Of a DNA stretch of 41,964 nt, positions 26,071 to 34,440 are shown in pieces. The first letter of the stretch is position 1. Each line of letters begins with the position of its first letter. Below the pieces are notes generated by a model that saw only the letters and a list, made by a program, of their open reading frames with translations, had not been told where the DNA came from and ran no database searches. The translations under genes and the position numbers were made by a program. Source of the DNA: Clostridia bacterium (GTDB lineage: Bacteria; Bacillota; Clostridia; Christensenellales; Aristaeellaceae); NCBI GenBank assembly GCA_017524725.1, contig JAFXUZ010000011.1, forward strand, positions 1-41,964. The letters are read 5' to 3'.

Positions 26071-28094
26071 TTCCCCGCCTTCACCCGGTAGATGGCGATC
26101 TCGCCACGGGACGATTCAAATACCTTGTCGGCAACTGCCTCCAGGCCTTCGGTATCCACCGACAGCTCCGACCTTTCATAGCTGCTGACAAAGATATACC
26201 CCACGGCGTACTTTTCAAGGATCCCCCTGTTCTCCTCCGGATCGGCGTAAAAGCCGCGGATCTCGTTCTGCCTTTCCCAGGTAGTGAAGCCGTGATACCA
26301 CAGCCACAGATCCGGCCCGCAGACGATGGTCCTGCCGGCGAGTGAGGACACCGGATTGATATGCTGGGTCCACGTCATAAAAACGTCGTGTTCCCCGGTA
26401 TTCTCCTCGATGTATCGCGCCGCCTCCGCGTCCTCGGTGCCGAACAGCCGGTAATCGCTCACGCATTCCCTGCCGACGGTGATCACCGCTGACGCAAAGA
26501 ACACGATGACGCACATCCCGGCGATCACAGCGCCGGAGCGCAGGCCCCGGAGCTTTTCAAACAGCGCGACCGCGTAATCCGCCGCCAGGACCGCCGCGAA
26601 CATATACCAGATGTAAAAGATCTTGTTGTTGTCATATTCGTTGGGCTGGAACTGGATGACCTCCGCGCACAGGAAAGCCACCATCGCGCCTGCGGCCAGG
26701 AAACGCCTGCGCGGCGATCTTTCGAAAAGCGACAGGATAAAAAAGACGAACGGCAGGCCGATGTTCTTGACGTAGAACCACAGATACCCGTCCCTCAGCC
26801 CATAAGAGCCGGAATTGTTGACCCAGTTGAAATGGAAGCTGATAAAATGGTCGCTCCCCTTCATCTGTCCAAAGGTCCATACGAACAGCTGGGGCAGGGC
26901 AAGCAGCGCGGCCGTCGCCCCGTATACCGCCCACGGGATCAGGCGGCCCGACACCGGCCGTTTTTCCACGGCGCAGAATACCAGGTCGTACGACATCCAG
27001 CCCAGGCTGATCATGGCCAGCGCGGCGAAAGAATGGGTGTGGATCATCGGGAGGGCGCCGCCCATCACGCCCATGAGGACGGTGCGCCGCAGCATGTTTC
27101 CCGTTCCCGCAAGGCATTCCGGATCCTCGCTTTTCCCCACCCGGGGCGGGACCATGGTGTCGCAGACGAGGTACAGGCAGGGGATCACCATGCAGTACCC
27201 GCCGAGGGTAGTCCGCTGGGGGATGAACATGTCGCAGATGATATTGCTCCAGCGCAGGTTGTAATAGGCCTGTTCCGCATGGTTCGTCGGCGCGGTGTAA
27301 TACCCGTTCAGCATGTTGCCGAGCCGCTGGGCGAACCCGGTGCCGGACTGCAGCTGATTCATGGAATCCGTCCCAAGGCTGACGCCGATCATGTCAAAGG
27401 CATACAGGAATCCCAGGCCGCCGTTGAGGAAAAAGAGCAGCACGGCCAGCCTCGCTCCTGACGTGCGTTCGGCAATGCGGCCGGAGAGCAGGCAGTACCC
27501 CGAAAACGCCAGGAAGAGCATCACCGCCGAAGGGAAGATCACAGCGCTTCTCAGCCCCATGCCGAAAAGCATCATGCTGGTGGACAGGCTGTCCGAAAGG
27601 AAGGGATACGCCAGCAGCTCCCCGGGAAAAATATTGTAATCCGCCGGGAAGCGGGCATTCCTGAGGGAAGTGATGATGGCAAGGTGCAGGTTCAGATCCC
27701 CATAGGTGCTCTGCCCGCAGTGCAGGCCGTCGGGCCGCGGCGCGATGGTATGGGTGCATTCCAGGTAAACCGACAGGGCAGTCAGCGGAAGCGCGATCAT
27801 AAGCACCGTCATAAGGAGGCTTTGGTCCCCGCCGTCCCATTCCCGCGCCGGCCTGCGGTCCCTCACCAGCCAGCACCCTCCCCCGGCAAGGGCAAGAAGC
27901 CCCAGCGCCGCCAGGTGTCCCGCCGCGGTAAACCCAAAGGGGAAAGCCATGACGGCCGGCAGCCACATGCACAAAAGCAGGCCCAGGCACAGGCCCAGAT
28001 AGATCCTGCCGATCATCCTGAACCGGGGAAGAAGCAGGCGGACCATCCCGACCCCGGCGGTCAGGTAAACCAATAAATACACAACAGACAGCAT
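26067..28094 (-). CDS. Polytopic membrane protein, GT-C glycosyltransferase-like
   Basis: A 675-residue protein with about twelve hydrophobic segments from residue 1 to about 520 and a soluble C-terminal part of about 150 residues (from YRLFGTEDAEAARYI). The first large loop, after two or three helices, holds CTHTIAPRPDGLHCGQ and YGDLNLHLAIITSLRNARFP, an acidic loop of the type seen in GT-C enzymes using polyprenyl-phosphate sugars. The exact family is not identified. AAGGAG lies 8 bases before the ATG. It heads an operon with the 86-residue protein and the GtrA-like gene, suggesting a joint role in extracytoplasmic glycosylation (inference). Confidence 0.7.
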   Translation of the reverse strand: MLSVVYLLVYLTAGVGMVRLLLPRFRMIGRIYLGLCLGLLLCMWLPAVMAFPFGFTAAGHLAALGLLALAGGGCWLVRDRRPAREWDGGDQSLLMTVLMIALPLTALSVYLECTHTIAPRPDGLHCGQSTYGDLNLHLAIITSLRNARFPADYNIFPGELLAYPFLSDSLSTSMMLFGMGLRSAVIFPSAVMLFLAFSGYCLLSGRIAERTSGARLAVLLFFLNGGLGFLYAFDMIGVSLGTDSMNQLQSGTGFAQRLGNMLNGYYTAPTNHAEQAYYNLRWSNIICDMFIPQRTTLGGYCMVIPCLYLVCDTMVPPRVGKSEDPECLAGTGNMLRRTVLMGVMGGALPMIHTHSFAALAMISLGWMSYDLVFCAVEKRPVSGRLIPWAVYGATAALLALPQLFVWTFGQMKGSDHFISFHFNWVNNSGSYGLRDGYLWFYVKNIGLPFVFFILSLFERSPRRRFLAAGAMVAFLCAEVIQFQPNEYDNNKIFYIWYMFAAVLAADYAVALFEKLRGLRSGAVIAGMCVIVFFASAVITVGRECVSDYRLFGTEDAEAARYIEENTGEHDVFMTWTQHINPVSSLAGRTIVCGPDLWLWYHGFTTWERQNEIRGFYADPEENRGILEKYAVGYIFVSSYERSELSVDTEGLEAVADKVFESSRGEIAIYRVKAGK

Positions 28095-28122
28095 CCCGGC
28101 GTCTCCTTGGAGATTTTTCGTT

Positions 28123-28163
28123 ATTATACATCAAAACAGCCCCTGTGGCAATCTCGCACAGGG
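28123..28163 (-). promoter_or_regulatory. Promoter of the GT-C/GtrA operon with inverted repeat at -35
   Basis: TTGCCA (28151-28146) and TATAAT (28128-28123) on the minus strand with a 17-base spacer, about 25 bases before the start codon. CCCTGTG (28141-28147) and CACAGGG (28157-28163) are perfect 7-bp inverted repeats around the -35 box, a layout typical of an operator. Confidence 0.75.
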
Positions 28164-28260
28164 CGAGGAACGCGGCTCACGCATGCATGGATTTGACGGT
28201 GGATTTCATATATCGCTTTTTCCCGTCTCTTCCCATTCATAAGCCCTGCCGAAAGATGAT

Positions 28261-28296
28261 TCCGGGATGGACAAAACCCGGAACGCAAAGTATAAT
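28261..28296 (+). promoter_or_regulatory. Promoter of the BspA-like lipoprotein gene with inverted repeat at -35
   Basis: TGGACA (28268-28273) and TATAAT (28291-28296) with a 17-base spacer. TTCCGGG (28260-28266) and CCCGGAA (28277-28283) flank the -35 box as a 7-bp inverted repeat. Transcription near 28303 leaves a leader of about 90 bases. The rest of the 28095-28392 gap shows no gene. Confidence 0.7.
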
Positions 28297-28392
28297 TAAG
28301 GCAGAATTCGGAAAATGTCTTCTGTTATCCATACCTTGCAGAGAAGCCCGCATCGGGAAACGGTGACCGCACATCAGAAAGGAGCTTCGAAT

Positions 28393-31300
28393 ATGCGCAG
28401 AATACTTATGTGGCTGCCCCTGGCAGTGTTTTTTGCAGTTTTGTTTCATATGGCATCCTGCATGGGGGCCAACAGCGGAGCCTGCGGAACAGGCGTTTTC
28501 TGGAACCTGGACAGCAGCAATGGTCTTCTGACCATCACCGCAAGTCCGGATCAATACGGATCGATGGATGATTACAACGCGATGGCGCATGCGCCCTGGT
28601 ACGACCAGCGTGAAAGCATCAGGAAGGTCGTGGTCGGGGATACGGTTGCGGTCATAGGAAGCTATGCATTTGCCGACTGCGAAAATCTGATGGTGGTTCA
28701 GCTTCCATCAACATTGTTTCAAATCGGTCAGAACGCGTTCCGCGCCTGTACAAGCCTGACCGATATCCTGTTTACGGATACCGGCAACCATAACGGAGCG
28801 GAAATCGGAGCCGAAGCATTTTATGGCTGCAGCGCACTGAGGAAAATCGATATTCCGTATTATGTATTAGGGATCGACGCATCCGCTTTTGACAGCTGCA
28901 CCGCGCTGGAAGAAATCAACGCAGCGGACGGCAATCCGTATTTCCGTTCCGTGGACGGGGTCCTGTATGACAAAGCCATGGCAATACTTCTGCGGTATCC
29001 CTGCGGACGCAGGAGTTCGTCATACGCCATCCCATACGGTACGATCCGGATCGGACCGCATGCGTTTCGCGGCTGCCTGTATCTTAAAGGAGTAATTATT
29101 CCGAGCAGTGTGGAGGAAATACGGGAGGATGCTTTTTCTCTCTGCAGCTACCTTATCAGCATCGCCCTTCCGATCCATCTGCGCTCCATTGACAGCTACG
29201 CGTTTTACGGCTGTGAACAGCTGAAATTTATTACGGTCCCAATTTCGCTGCAAAGCATCGGAGAATATGCATTTTTCGGGAACGATCTGCGCGAGGTCAA
29301 ATACACGGGTTCCGCTTCGGCATGGCAGCAGATTCAGATCGACAGCGGAAACGATTTTTCGTCGGCAAGATTTGTGTATAATTACGCGTCCGATTCATCC
29401 GGCGGCGTTCCGCATGACTTCGGTGCCGAAGGAGACGGCTCCAATGTGAAATGGGTATTCCAGAGCGAAACACTTTTTATTTACGGAACAGGCGCCATGC
29501 AGAAGGATTTTACTTCAACGCCATGGGTAACTTTCAAATATCAGATCGCAACGGTCGAAATCGGCGAGGGCGTCACCAATATCAGCAGCGGGGCTTTCAG
29601 TGGCTGCCAAAACCTTTCGCGTGTTTATGTGTCCTCTACGGTCGAGGAGATCGAGGCGGATGCGTTTGCCGGCTGCCCAAGCCTGTATCAGTTCCATGTT
29701 GATGTGCAGAACCCTTGGTATTCCTCCGTAGACGGATCGCTGTTCAATCGTGCGGAAACGACCCTGGTCAAATACGCCGACGGACGCGGCAGCTCCTGTA
29801 CCGTTCCGGACGGGGTCATGGAGATCGGGGATAATGCATTCATGGAAGGGTTCGTTGTCAGCGTACGCATGCCTGATACAGTCGAATGGATCGGCTCAGG
29901 CGCTTTTGAAGGATGCTATTCTTTGAGGGAGATCATTTTGTCCGATTCTCTCATCCACATAGGAGCGGATGCTTTCCGCTCATGTCAGGTACTGAGCAGC
30001 ATTGACCTGCCTGACAGTGTCCTATATATCGGCAGCGGCGGATTTCTGGCAAGCGGGCTGACGAGTATCACCATCCCGCACGGTGTGAAAGTCATTGAGC
30101 CGCAGACATTCCTTGACTGTCAGTTCCTGCAGAGTGTATTCCTTTCCAATACGGTCGGCGCAATTTATGATATGGCTTTTTCGAACTGCGGCAGCCTGAC
30201 AGATATCATGCTGCCGGGCAGTGTGCAGTACCTGCATGAAGGGGCATTTTCCGGCGCCGGTCTGCAGAGCATCACAATGACCGGTAATTTAAGGAACGTA
30301 GGAGAAAATGCCTTCAATTACTGCGACAGCCTGATGCATGTATATTACGCCGGTACCGCGGACGAATGGGATGCCGCAAGCGCCAGCGCCGCCGCCTCCG
30401 GCGGCAACGATCCGCTTCTCAGCGCACAGATCCATTTTATCGGCAGCTGCGGGGAAGGCGTTTTCTGGTCCCTGGAAGCCAATGGAATCAGAACAACGTT
30501 GACCATCCGGGGAAGGGGGCCGATGTATGATTACAGCTCGGAAGACAGTCCTTTCCGCTCTTGTCCGGATGTCGACTATATCGTTATCGAAAGCGGTGTG
30601 ACAAGTATAGGCAATTATGCCTTTTACGGCTGCGGCAGCCTCGGCGGCATCAATATGCCCGATACCCTGGAGCGGATCGGCAGCTATGCCTTCTATAACT
30701 GTGCAGGCCTTGGTGCGTCTGCAAACGCCCCGGATCCCATGGGCGGCCACTGGGTGGGCGGTCCGAGATTAAGCATACATATACCTGAAAGCGTCGTCAG
30801 CATCGGCGGCTACGCCTTCTATGGCTGTTCCGGCCTGGAGAGAATAATTCTCCCCGCTGTCACCGCCGTTGAGGAATATACCTTCTATGGCTGCAGCGGC
30901 CTGTACTATGCCTTCATCCCCGAAAGCGTTGCGAGCATCGGCACATGCGCGTTTGCCCACTGTGCCTTTACGGGTGTGGAGCTGCCCGGCACTACCGTAA
31001 TCGGAACGTCCGCGTTTGAAGACTGTACCGCCCTGAGGAGCGTTACCCTGTCAGCGGGGCTTGTCTTTGTCAGCAATTATGCATTCGATGGCTGCGGCAG
31101 CCTGGAAACCGTCTTCTATGCGGGCACCGGATCCCAGTGGTCCGACGTAATGATATCAGGCGGCAACCAGCCGCTGGCAAACGCGGATGTGTACTATGTC
31201 TATTCCGCGGACAGCCCGGCGTTCGGACGGATTACCAAATCATTTGCCACCGTGCAAACCACCCATAATTCCACGACGAGTCCCATGATGTATCTCGGCG

Positions 31301-31653
31301 ATGGAACCATAGTGAAAATCCTCGGCGAGAGCGAGGGTTTTTACAAGGTACAGGTCCCGGATTCCGGCTCGACTGGGCAAGAGGGATATATCACCGCCGG
31401 CAGCGTCCGGCTGCTGAGCTACGACACCATCAGCGCGTCCATGCTCATGCTCCCGTCCGGCCTGCTGTCCCTGGAATCCGAAGCCTTTGCGCAGGCGGCA
31501 GGCTTTCTGGCGGTGCGGGTTCCGGCGAATACGGAGTATATTGAGGACGACGCTTTTCGCGGCAGGGATATCATCATCTTCTGTGCCGCCGGAAGCTATG
31601 CGCAGAACTGGGCGACAGAGCACGGATACTGGTATGTGAACAGGAACGAATAA
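28393..31653 (+). CDS. Secreted BspA-like leucine-rich-repeat lipoprotein with SH3-like domain
   Basis: A 1086-residue protein. Residues 1-23 form a signal peptide ending in a lipobox-like MASC, so lipid anchoring is likely. The body consists of about 23-residue LRR_5/BspA repeats (IGSYAFADCENL-type units). Three modules each open with a beta segment ending in a short GTGAM- or GRGPM-like turn, near residues 29, 349 and 683. An SH3-like domain lies at about 940-1012 (FATVQTTHNSTTSPMMYLGD, then EGYITAGSVRL), followed by a last LRR and the typical tail CAAGSYAQNWATEHGYWY. Such proteins act in adhesion or substrate binding. AAAGGAG precedes the ATG at 8 bases. Base use is visibly more A/T-rich than in neighbours, suggesting transfer or different selection. 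Confidence 0.88.
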   Translation: MRRILMWLPLAVFFAVLFHMASCMGANSGACGTGVFWNLDSSNGLLTITASPDQYGSMDDYNAMAHAPWYDQRESIRKVVVGDTVAVIGSYAFADCENLMVVQLPSTLFQIGQNAFRACTSLTDILFTDTGNHNGAEIGAEAFYGCSALRKIDIPYYVLGIDASAFDSCTALEEINAADGNPYFRSVDGVLYDKAMAILLRYPCGRRSSSYAIPYGTIRIGPHAFRGCLYLKGVIIPSSVEEIREDAFSLCSYLISIALPIHLRSIDSYAFYGCEQLKFITVPISLQSIGEYAFFGNDLREVKYTGSASAWQQIQIDSGNDFSSARFVYNYASDSSGGVPHDFGAEGDGSNVKWVFQSETLFIYGTGAMQKDFTSTPWVTFKYQIATVEIGEGVTNISSGAFSGCQNLSRVYVSSTVEEIEADAFAGCPSLYQFHVDVQNPWYSSVDGSLFNRAETTLVKYADGRGSSCTVPDGVMEIGDNAFMEGFVVSVRMPDTVEWIGSGAFEGCYSLREIILSDSLIHIGADAFRSCQVLSSIDLPDSVLYIGSGGFLASGLTSITIPHGVKVIEPQTFLDCQFLQSVFLSNTVGAIYDMAFSNCGSLTDIMLPGSVQYLHEGAFSGAGLQSITMTGNLRNVGENAFNYCDSLMHVYYAGTADEWDAASASAAASGGNDPLLSAQIHFIGSCGEGVFWSLEANGIRTTLTIRGRGPMYDYSSEDSPFRSCPDVDYIVIESGVTSIGNYAFYGCGSLGGINMPDTLERIGSYAFYNCAGLGASANAPDPMGGHWVGGPRLSIHIPESVVSIGGYAFYGCSGLERIILPAVTAVEEYTFYGCSGLYYAFIPESVASIGTCAFAHCAFTGVELPGTTVIGTSAFEDCTALRSVTLSAGLVFVSNYAFDGCGSLETVFYAGTGSQWSDVMISGGNQPLANADVYYVYSADSPAFGRITKSFATVQTTHNSTTSPMMYLGDGTIVKILGESEGFYKVQVPDSGSTGQEGYITAGSVRLLSYDTISASMLMLPSGLLSLESEAFAQAAGFLAVRVPANTEYIEDDAFRGRDIIIFCAAGSYAQNWATEHGYWYVNRNE

Positions 31654-31683
31654 CAGCCGTGGACAATGGGATCAATATTCCGT

Positions 31684-31712
31684 TTGAACAATATCATGAA
31701 CTATGTTATACT
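31684..31712 (+). promoter_or_regulatory. Promoter of the zinc-ribbon/AAA+ pair
   Basis: TTGAAC (31684-31689) and TATACT (31707-31712) with a 17-base spacer. The predicted start (about 31719) falls just before the AAAGGAG at 31721-31727, so any upstream start codon for the next gene is excluded. Confidence 0.75.
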
Positions 31713-31739
31713 TTTGATTTGAAAGGAGTTGTTCCGCCC

Positions 31740-31952
31740 ATGAGATGCTCCTGCCCCAACTGCGGGGAGTTTATGGAACACGCGGAAACGTCCGCGTCCT
31801 GTGTCTGTCCCAATTGCCTGGCCCGCTGCACCGCCTGCCTGGGCACGGACAGCGTGATCTCCAGGGAGACTTTTCTCCGGATGCGGTCCGACCCGTCCGC
31901 CGGCGTGTCCGCGTCTTGCCCGACAGAGGCCTCCGGTGCCGATAAAGAATAA
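31740..31952 (+). CDS. Small Cys-rich zinc-ribbon protein
   Basis: A 70-residue protein starting MRCSCPNCGEFMEH, with CPNC at about residues 5-8 and CVCPNCLARCTAC at about 21-33: paired CxxC knuckles of a zinc ribbon, with further Cys residues. The C-terminal half is hydrophilic. The ATG at 31740 is chosen because the promoter ends just upstream; AAAGGAG is about 11 bases away. It ends 20 bases before an AAA+ ATPase gene, so the two are co-transcribed. No named family is recognised; it could be an adaptor or partner of the ATPase. Confidence 0.75.
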   Translation: MRCSCPNCGEFMEHAETSASCVCPNCLARCTACLGTDSVISRETFLRMRSDPSAGVSASCPTEASGADKE

Positions 31953-31972
31953 GTATACGGGAGTGATATAAT

Positions 31973-33262
31973 ATGGACCGCAAGGATGAGATCATCAGCC
32001 GCCAGAACGAACTTTTGCAGGACATGCTCAAAAAGCAGTTCAAAAGCATCACCGAGGATCTTTGGGGCCTGCACAACGAACTGACCACCACGTCCGCCAT
32101 GGATCCCTTCAAGGACCTGCTTCCCCCCGTCTCCCCCGTTCCCGCTGACGGAAACGATAAAAAGGACGCAACCAAAGACGAAAAAAATCCCGTTCCGGAA
32201 GCCGCCGCTGCCGCTCCCAAAGCGGAGGAACAGGTCCCCGAGGAGACCATCGAAGACCTGAAAGCGGAATTGGACTCCTACATCGGCCTTGGCGTCATCA
32301 AATCCGAGGTCAATTCACTGATCAACTGGATCGGGATCATGAAGGCCCGCAAGGAAGCGGACCTGCCCACCCCCGACCTGTCGCTGCATATGGTCTTCTC
32401 CGGGAACCCGGGCACCGGCAAGACCATGATCGCCCGGCTGATGGCGCGCATTTACAAATGCCTGGGCATCCTCAGCAAGGGCCACCTGGTGGAGGTAGAC
32501 CGTTCGGGCCTGGTGGCGGGATATGTGGGGCAGACCGCCCTCAAGACCCAGGAAGTCATCAACAAGGCCCTGGGCGGAGTGCTCTTCATCGACGAAGCCT
32601 ACGCCCTGACCAGCAACAAGGGCGGCACCGATTACGGCCAGGAAGCCGTGGACACCATCCTGAAGGCCATGGAGGACCACAGGGACGACCTGATCGTGAT
32701 CGTGGCCGGCTATACCGAGCTGATGCAGGAATTCATTTCCTCCAATCCCGGCCTGGAAAGCCGTTTCAACCGCTTCATGCATTTCCCGGACTACACCGTG
32801 GACGAGCTTGTCGGCATCTTTGAAATGCGCTGCGGCAAAAGCTGCTATACCCTGTCGGAGGACGCCAGGGCGCTCCTTCCCGAGATCCTGGCGGAAAAGA
32901 GCAAAAACGTCAAGGGCTTCGGCAACGGACGCGGCGTTCGCAACCTGTTTGAGAACGCCATCTCCAACCAGGCGGACAGGCTCAGCCGGGAAACGGGCGA
33001 ATTGACCCGCGAAAGGCTGATGGAGATCACCGCAGCGGACCTCAGGGCCGCCGCCGAGGAATCCGACGGCGACAGCCTGGAAAGGGCCGCCGCCGAAAGC
33101 GCCCTCAAGGACCTGATATCCGGCGTTTCTTCCCTGGCCTCTTCACTCCCCGGCGTCCCCGCCAAAGATCAGCAGGCCGGGAACGATGAGGACGAAAAAA
33201 ATAAAGACGGCGAAACGGAAGACGACGAAAAAAAGGACATCCCGGAAAAAACTGAAAAATGA
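31973..33262 (+). CDS. CbbX/SpoVK-type AAA+ ATPase
   Basis: A 429-residue protein. Residues about 1-110 form a polar, low-complexity N-terminal arm with a helical start (DRKDEIISRQNELLQDMLKK). An AAA+ domain follows: FSGNPGTGKTMIARLMARIY (Walker A about 144-151), GYVGQTALKT, GVLFIDEAYAL (Walker B about 202-212), and SRFNRFMHFPDY with the arginine finger region. The C-terminal helical domain has GFGNGRGVRNLFE, typical of the CbbX/SpoVK/EccA group. The tail is highly acidic and lysine-rich. CbbX remodels Rubisco, SpoVK acts in sporulation, EccA in secretion; the client here is unknown. The zinc-ribbon protein is its probable partner. Confidence 0.88.
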   Translation: MDRKDEIISRQNELLQDMLKKQFKSITEDLWGLHNELTTTSAMDPFKDLLPPVSPVPADGNDKKDATKDEKNPVPEAAAAAPKAEEQVPEETIEDLKAELDSYIGLGVIKSEVNSLINWIGIMKARKEADLPTPDLSLHMVFSGNPGTGKTMIARLMARIYKCLGILSKGHLVEVDRSGLVAGYVGQTALKTQEVINKALGGVLFIDEAYALTSNKGGTDYGQEAVDTILKAMEDHRDDLIVIVAGYTELMQEFISSNPGLESRFNRFMHFPDYTVDELVGIFEMRCGKSCYTLSEDARALLPEILAEKSKNVKGFGNGRGVRNLFENAISNQADRLSRETGELTRERLMEITAADLRAAAEESDGDSLERAAAESALKDLISGVSSLASSLPGVPAKDQQAGNDEDEKNKDGETEDDEKKDIPEKTEK

Positions 33263-33284
33263 GCCTGTCGGGCGCGGGGCGTCC

Positions 33285-33313
33285 TTGACACCCGTTACCC
33301 GGCATTGTATACT
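33285..33313 (+). promoter_or_regulatory. Promoter of the phosphoribosyltransferase gene
   Basis: TTGACA (33285-33290) and TATACT (33308-33313) with a 17-base spacer, about 46 bases before the start codon. Confidence 0.85.
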
Positions 33314-33358
33314 CTATTCGCTTCCCGGAACATCTTTTACAACTGGAGGTTATGCGAA

Positions 33359-33919
33359 ATGAAGGATTATTATGACCTGCACGTGGCGGGCCTTGAGCGC
33401 AGGCTCCCTCTCTGCCGGGTCAATGACCAATTGTATATCGGCGCTTTCGTCATCTTCGGCGACGTGGAACTGACTACCGCCTCTGCCAGGGAGCTGCTCA
33501 AGATCGCCCCCGAGCACGATATCCTGATCACCGCGGAATCCAAGGGCATCCCGCTGGTATATGAAATGGCGCGCCAGAACGGTGAGAACCGCTACCTGAT
33601 CGCCCGCAAGGCTCCGAAGCTTTACATGCGCAACATCTTCTCCACCGAGGTCACTTCCATCACCACCGCCAAACGGCAAACGCTGTGCATCGACCAGGAG
33701 GACGCCGACGCCATGCGCGGCAAGCGGGTCCTGATCGTGGACGACGTCATCTCCACCGGCGAATCCCTCAAGGCCGTGGAAAAGCTGGTGGAGGAAGCGG
33801 GCGGCATCGTCGCAGGCAGGATGGCCATCCTGGCCGAAGGCTCCGCCAAGGACCGCAAGGACATCCTTTTCCTGGAGCATCTTCCCCTTTTCAACCCTGA
33901 CGGTTCCGTCAAGGAATGA
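33359..33919 (+). CDS. Phosphoribosyltransferase-family protein (adenine PRT-like)
   Basis: A 186-residue type I PRTase fold. The PRPP-binding loop is VLIVDDVISTGES (about residues 124-136), preceded by hood/core elements with ITAESKGIPLVYEMARQNG and a basic stretch ARKAPKLYMRN. Members salvage purine bases with PRPP, and some act as regulators. The sequence resembles clostridial adenine-PRT-like proteins more than Xpt, but the base is not certain. The ATG at 33359 has GGAGG 9 bases upstream. The transcript starts at the consensus promoter just upstream and is monocistronic up to the rpmB promoter. Confidence 0.85.
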   Translation: MKDYYDLHVAGLERRLPLCRVNDQLYIGAFVIFGDVELTTASARELLKIAPEHDILITAESKGIPLVYEMARQNGENRYLIARKAPKLYMRNIFSTEVTSITTAKRQTLCIDQEDADAMRGKRVLIVDDVISTGESLKAVEKLVEEAGGIVAGRMAILAEGSAKDRKDILFLEHLPLFNPDGSVKE

Positions 33920-33991
33920 TCACGTTTCCCGCGGCATGCCGAAAGACGGCAAAATTCGCTGAAAAACCGGCGAAAACGGGGAAAGTTGCGC

Positions 33992-34020
33992 TTGCAAAGT
34001 CCGAGACGGTGTGATATAAT
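33992..34020 (+). promoter_or_regulatory. Promoter of rpmB
   Basis: TTGCAA (33992-33997) and TATAAT (34015-34020) with a 17-base spacer; leader about 70 bases. Confidence 0.85.
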
Positions 34021-34037
34021 CGTAAAGCTGTTAATTT

Positions 34038-34078
34038 GGAATGTGTCATGGTCTGACGACCATTCAGCTGAGCATTCC
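34038..34078 (+). promoter_or_regulatory. Two-tier hairpin leader of rpmB
   Basis: An outer stem GGAATG (34038-34043)/CATTCC (34073-34078) encloses a perfect inner hairpin ATGGTC-TGAC-GACCAT (34048-34063). It lies 4 bases upstream of the GGAGG ribosome binding site, filling most of the leader. The position suggests autogenous control by L28 or another translational switch, but no known family was recognised. Confidence 0.5.
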
Positions 34079-34095
34079 CTTGGAGGTAATGAGTT

Positions 34096-34329
34096 ATGGG
34101 CAAGTTTTGTGAGGTCTGCGGAAAGGGTCTTCTGACCGGCCACAACGTGAGCCATTCCAACCGGAAAACCAACCGCGTCTGGGCTCCCAATGTCCAGAAG
34201 GTCCGCATCGTCGTCGGTGGCACCACCCTGCACGCCAACGTGTGCACCCGCTGCCTGCGCAGCGGTTATGTGCAGCGCGCTGTTCGCGAGGTGAAAGCCC
34301 CCGCCGGTGAAGCCGCCGTCGAAGCCTGA
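34096..34329 (+). CDS. rpmB: 50S ribosomal protein L28, zinc-binding form
   Basis: A 77-residue L28. It has MGKFCEVCGKGLLTGHNVSH at the N terminus and CTRCLRSG in the middle; the CxxC pairs (residues 5/8 and 51/54) mark the zinc-binding (C+) form. The Ala/Glu-rich tail is not conserved in most L28. The GGAGG is about 9 bases upstream. In Bacillus rpmB lies at the end of the same prkC-rsgA-rpe region, but on the opposite strand; here it converges with ksgA and shares the terminator. Confidence 0.97.
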   Translation: MGKFCEVCGKGLLTGHNVSHSNRKTNRVWAPNVQKVRIVVGGTTLHANVCTRCLRSGYVQRAVREVKAPAGEAAVEA

Positions 34330-34344
34330 GACCCAGGGTCTTAT

Positions 34345-34380
34345 AAAAACGGACCGTTCCCATGAGGACGGTCCGTTTTT
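34345..34380. terminator. Bidirectional terminator between rpmB and ksgA
   Basis: AAAAACGGACCGT (34345-34357) pairs perfectly with ACGGTCCGTTTTT (34368-34380), loop TCCCATGAGG. The T-runs on both strands serve rpmB and ksgA. Confidence 0.95.
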
Positions 34381-34440
34381 ATTTGCTTTCCGGCTTTCAC
34401 CGTGCGCACCAGTATCCGGATTTAGCCGGATATCCTTTTA

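Noticed and set aside
31659..31739. A longer start for the zinc-ribbon protein
   Set aside because: The predicted promoter -10 box and transcription start lie inside the extension, so it cannot be translated from that transcript.
34413..34432. A TATCCGG/CCGGATA inverted repeat past ksgA considered as a second terminator
   Set aside because: There is no T-run in the ksgA direction and the strong terminator at 34345-34380 already serves both genes.
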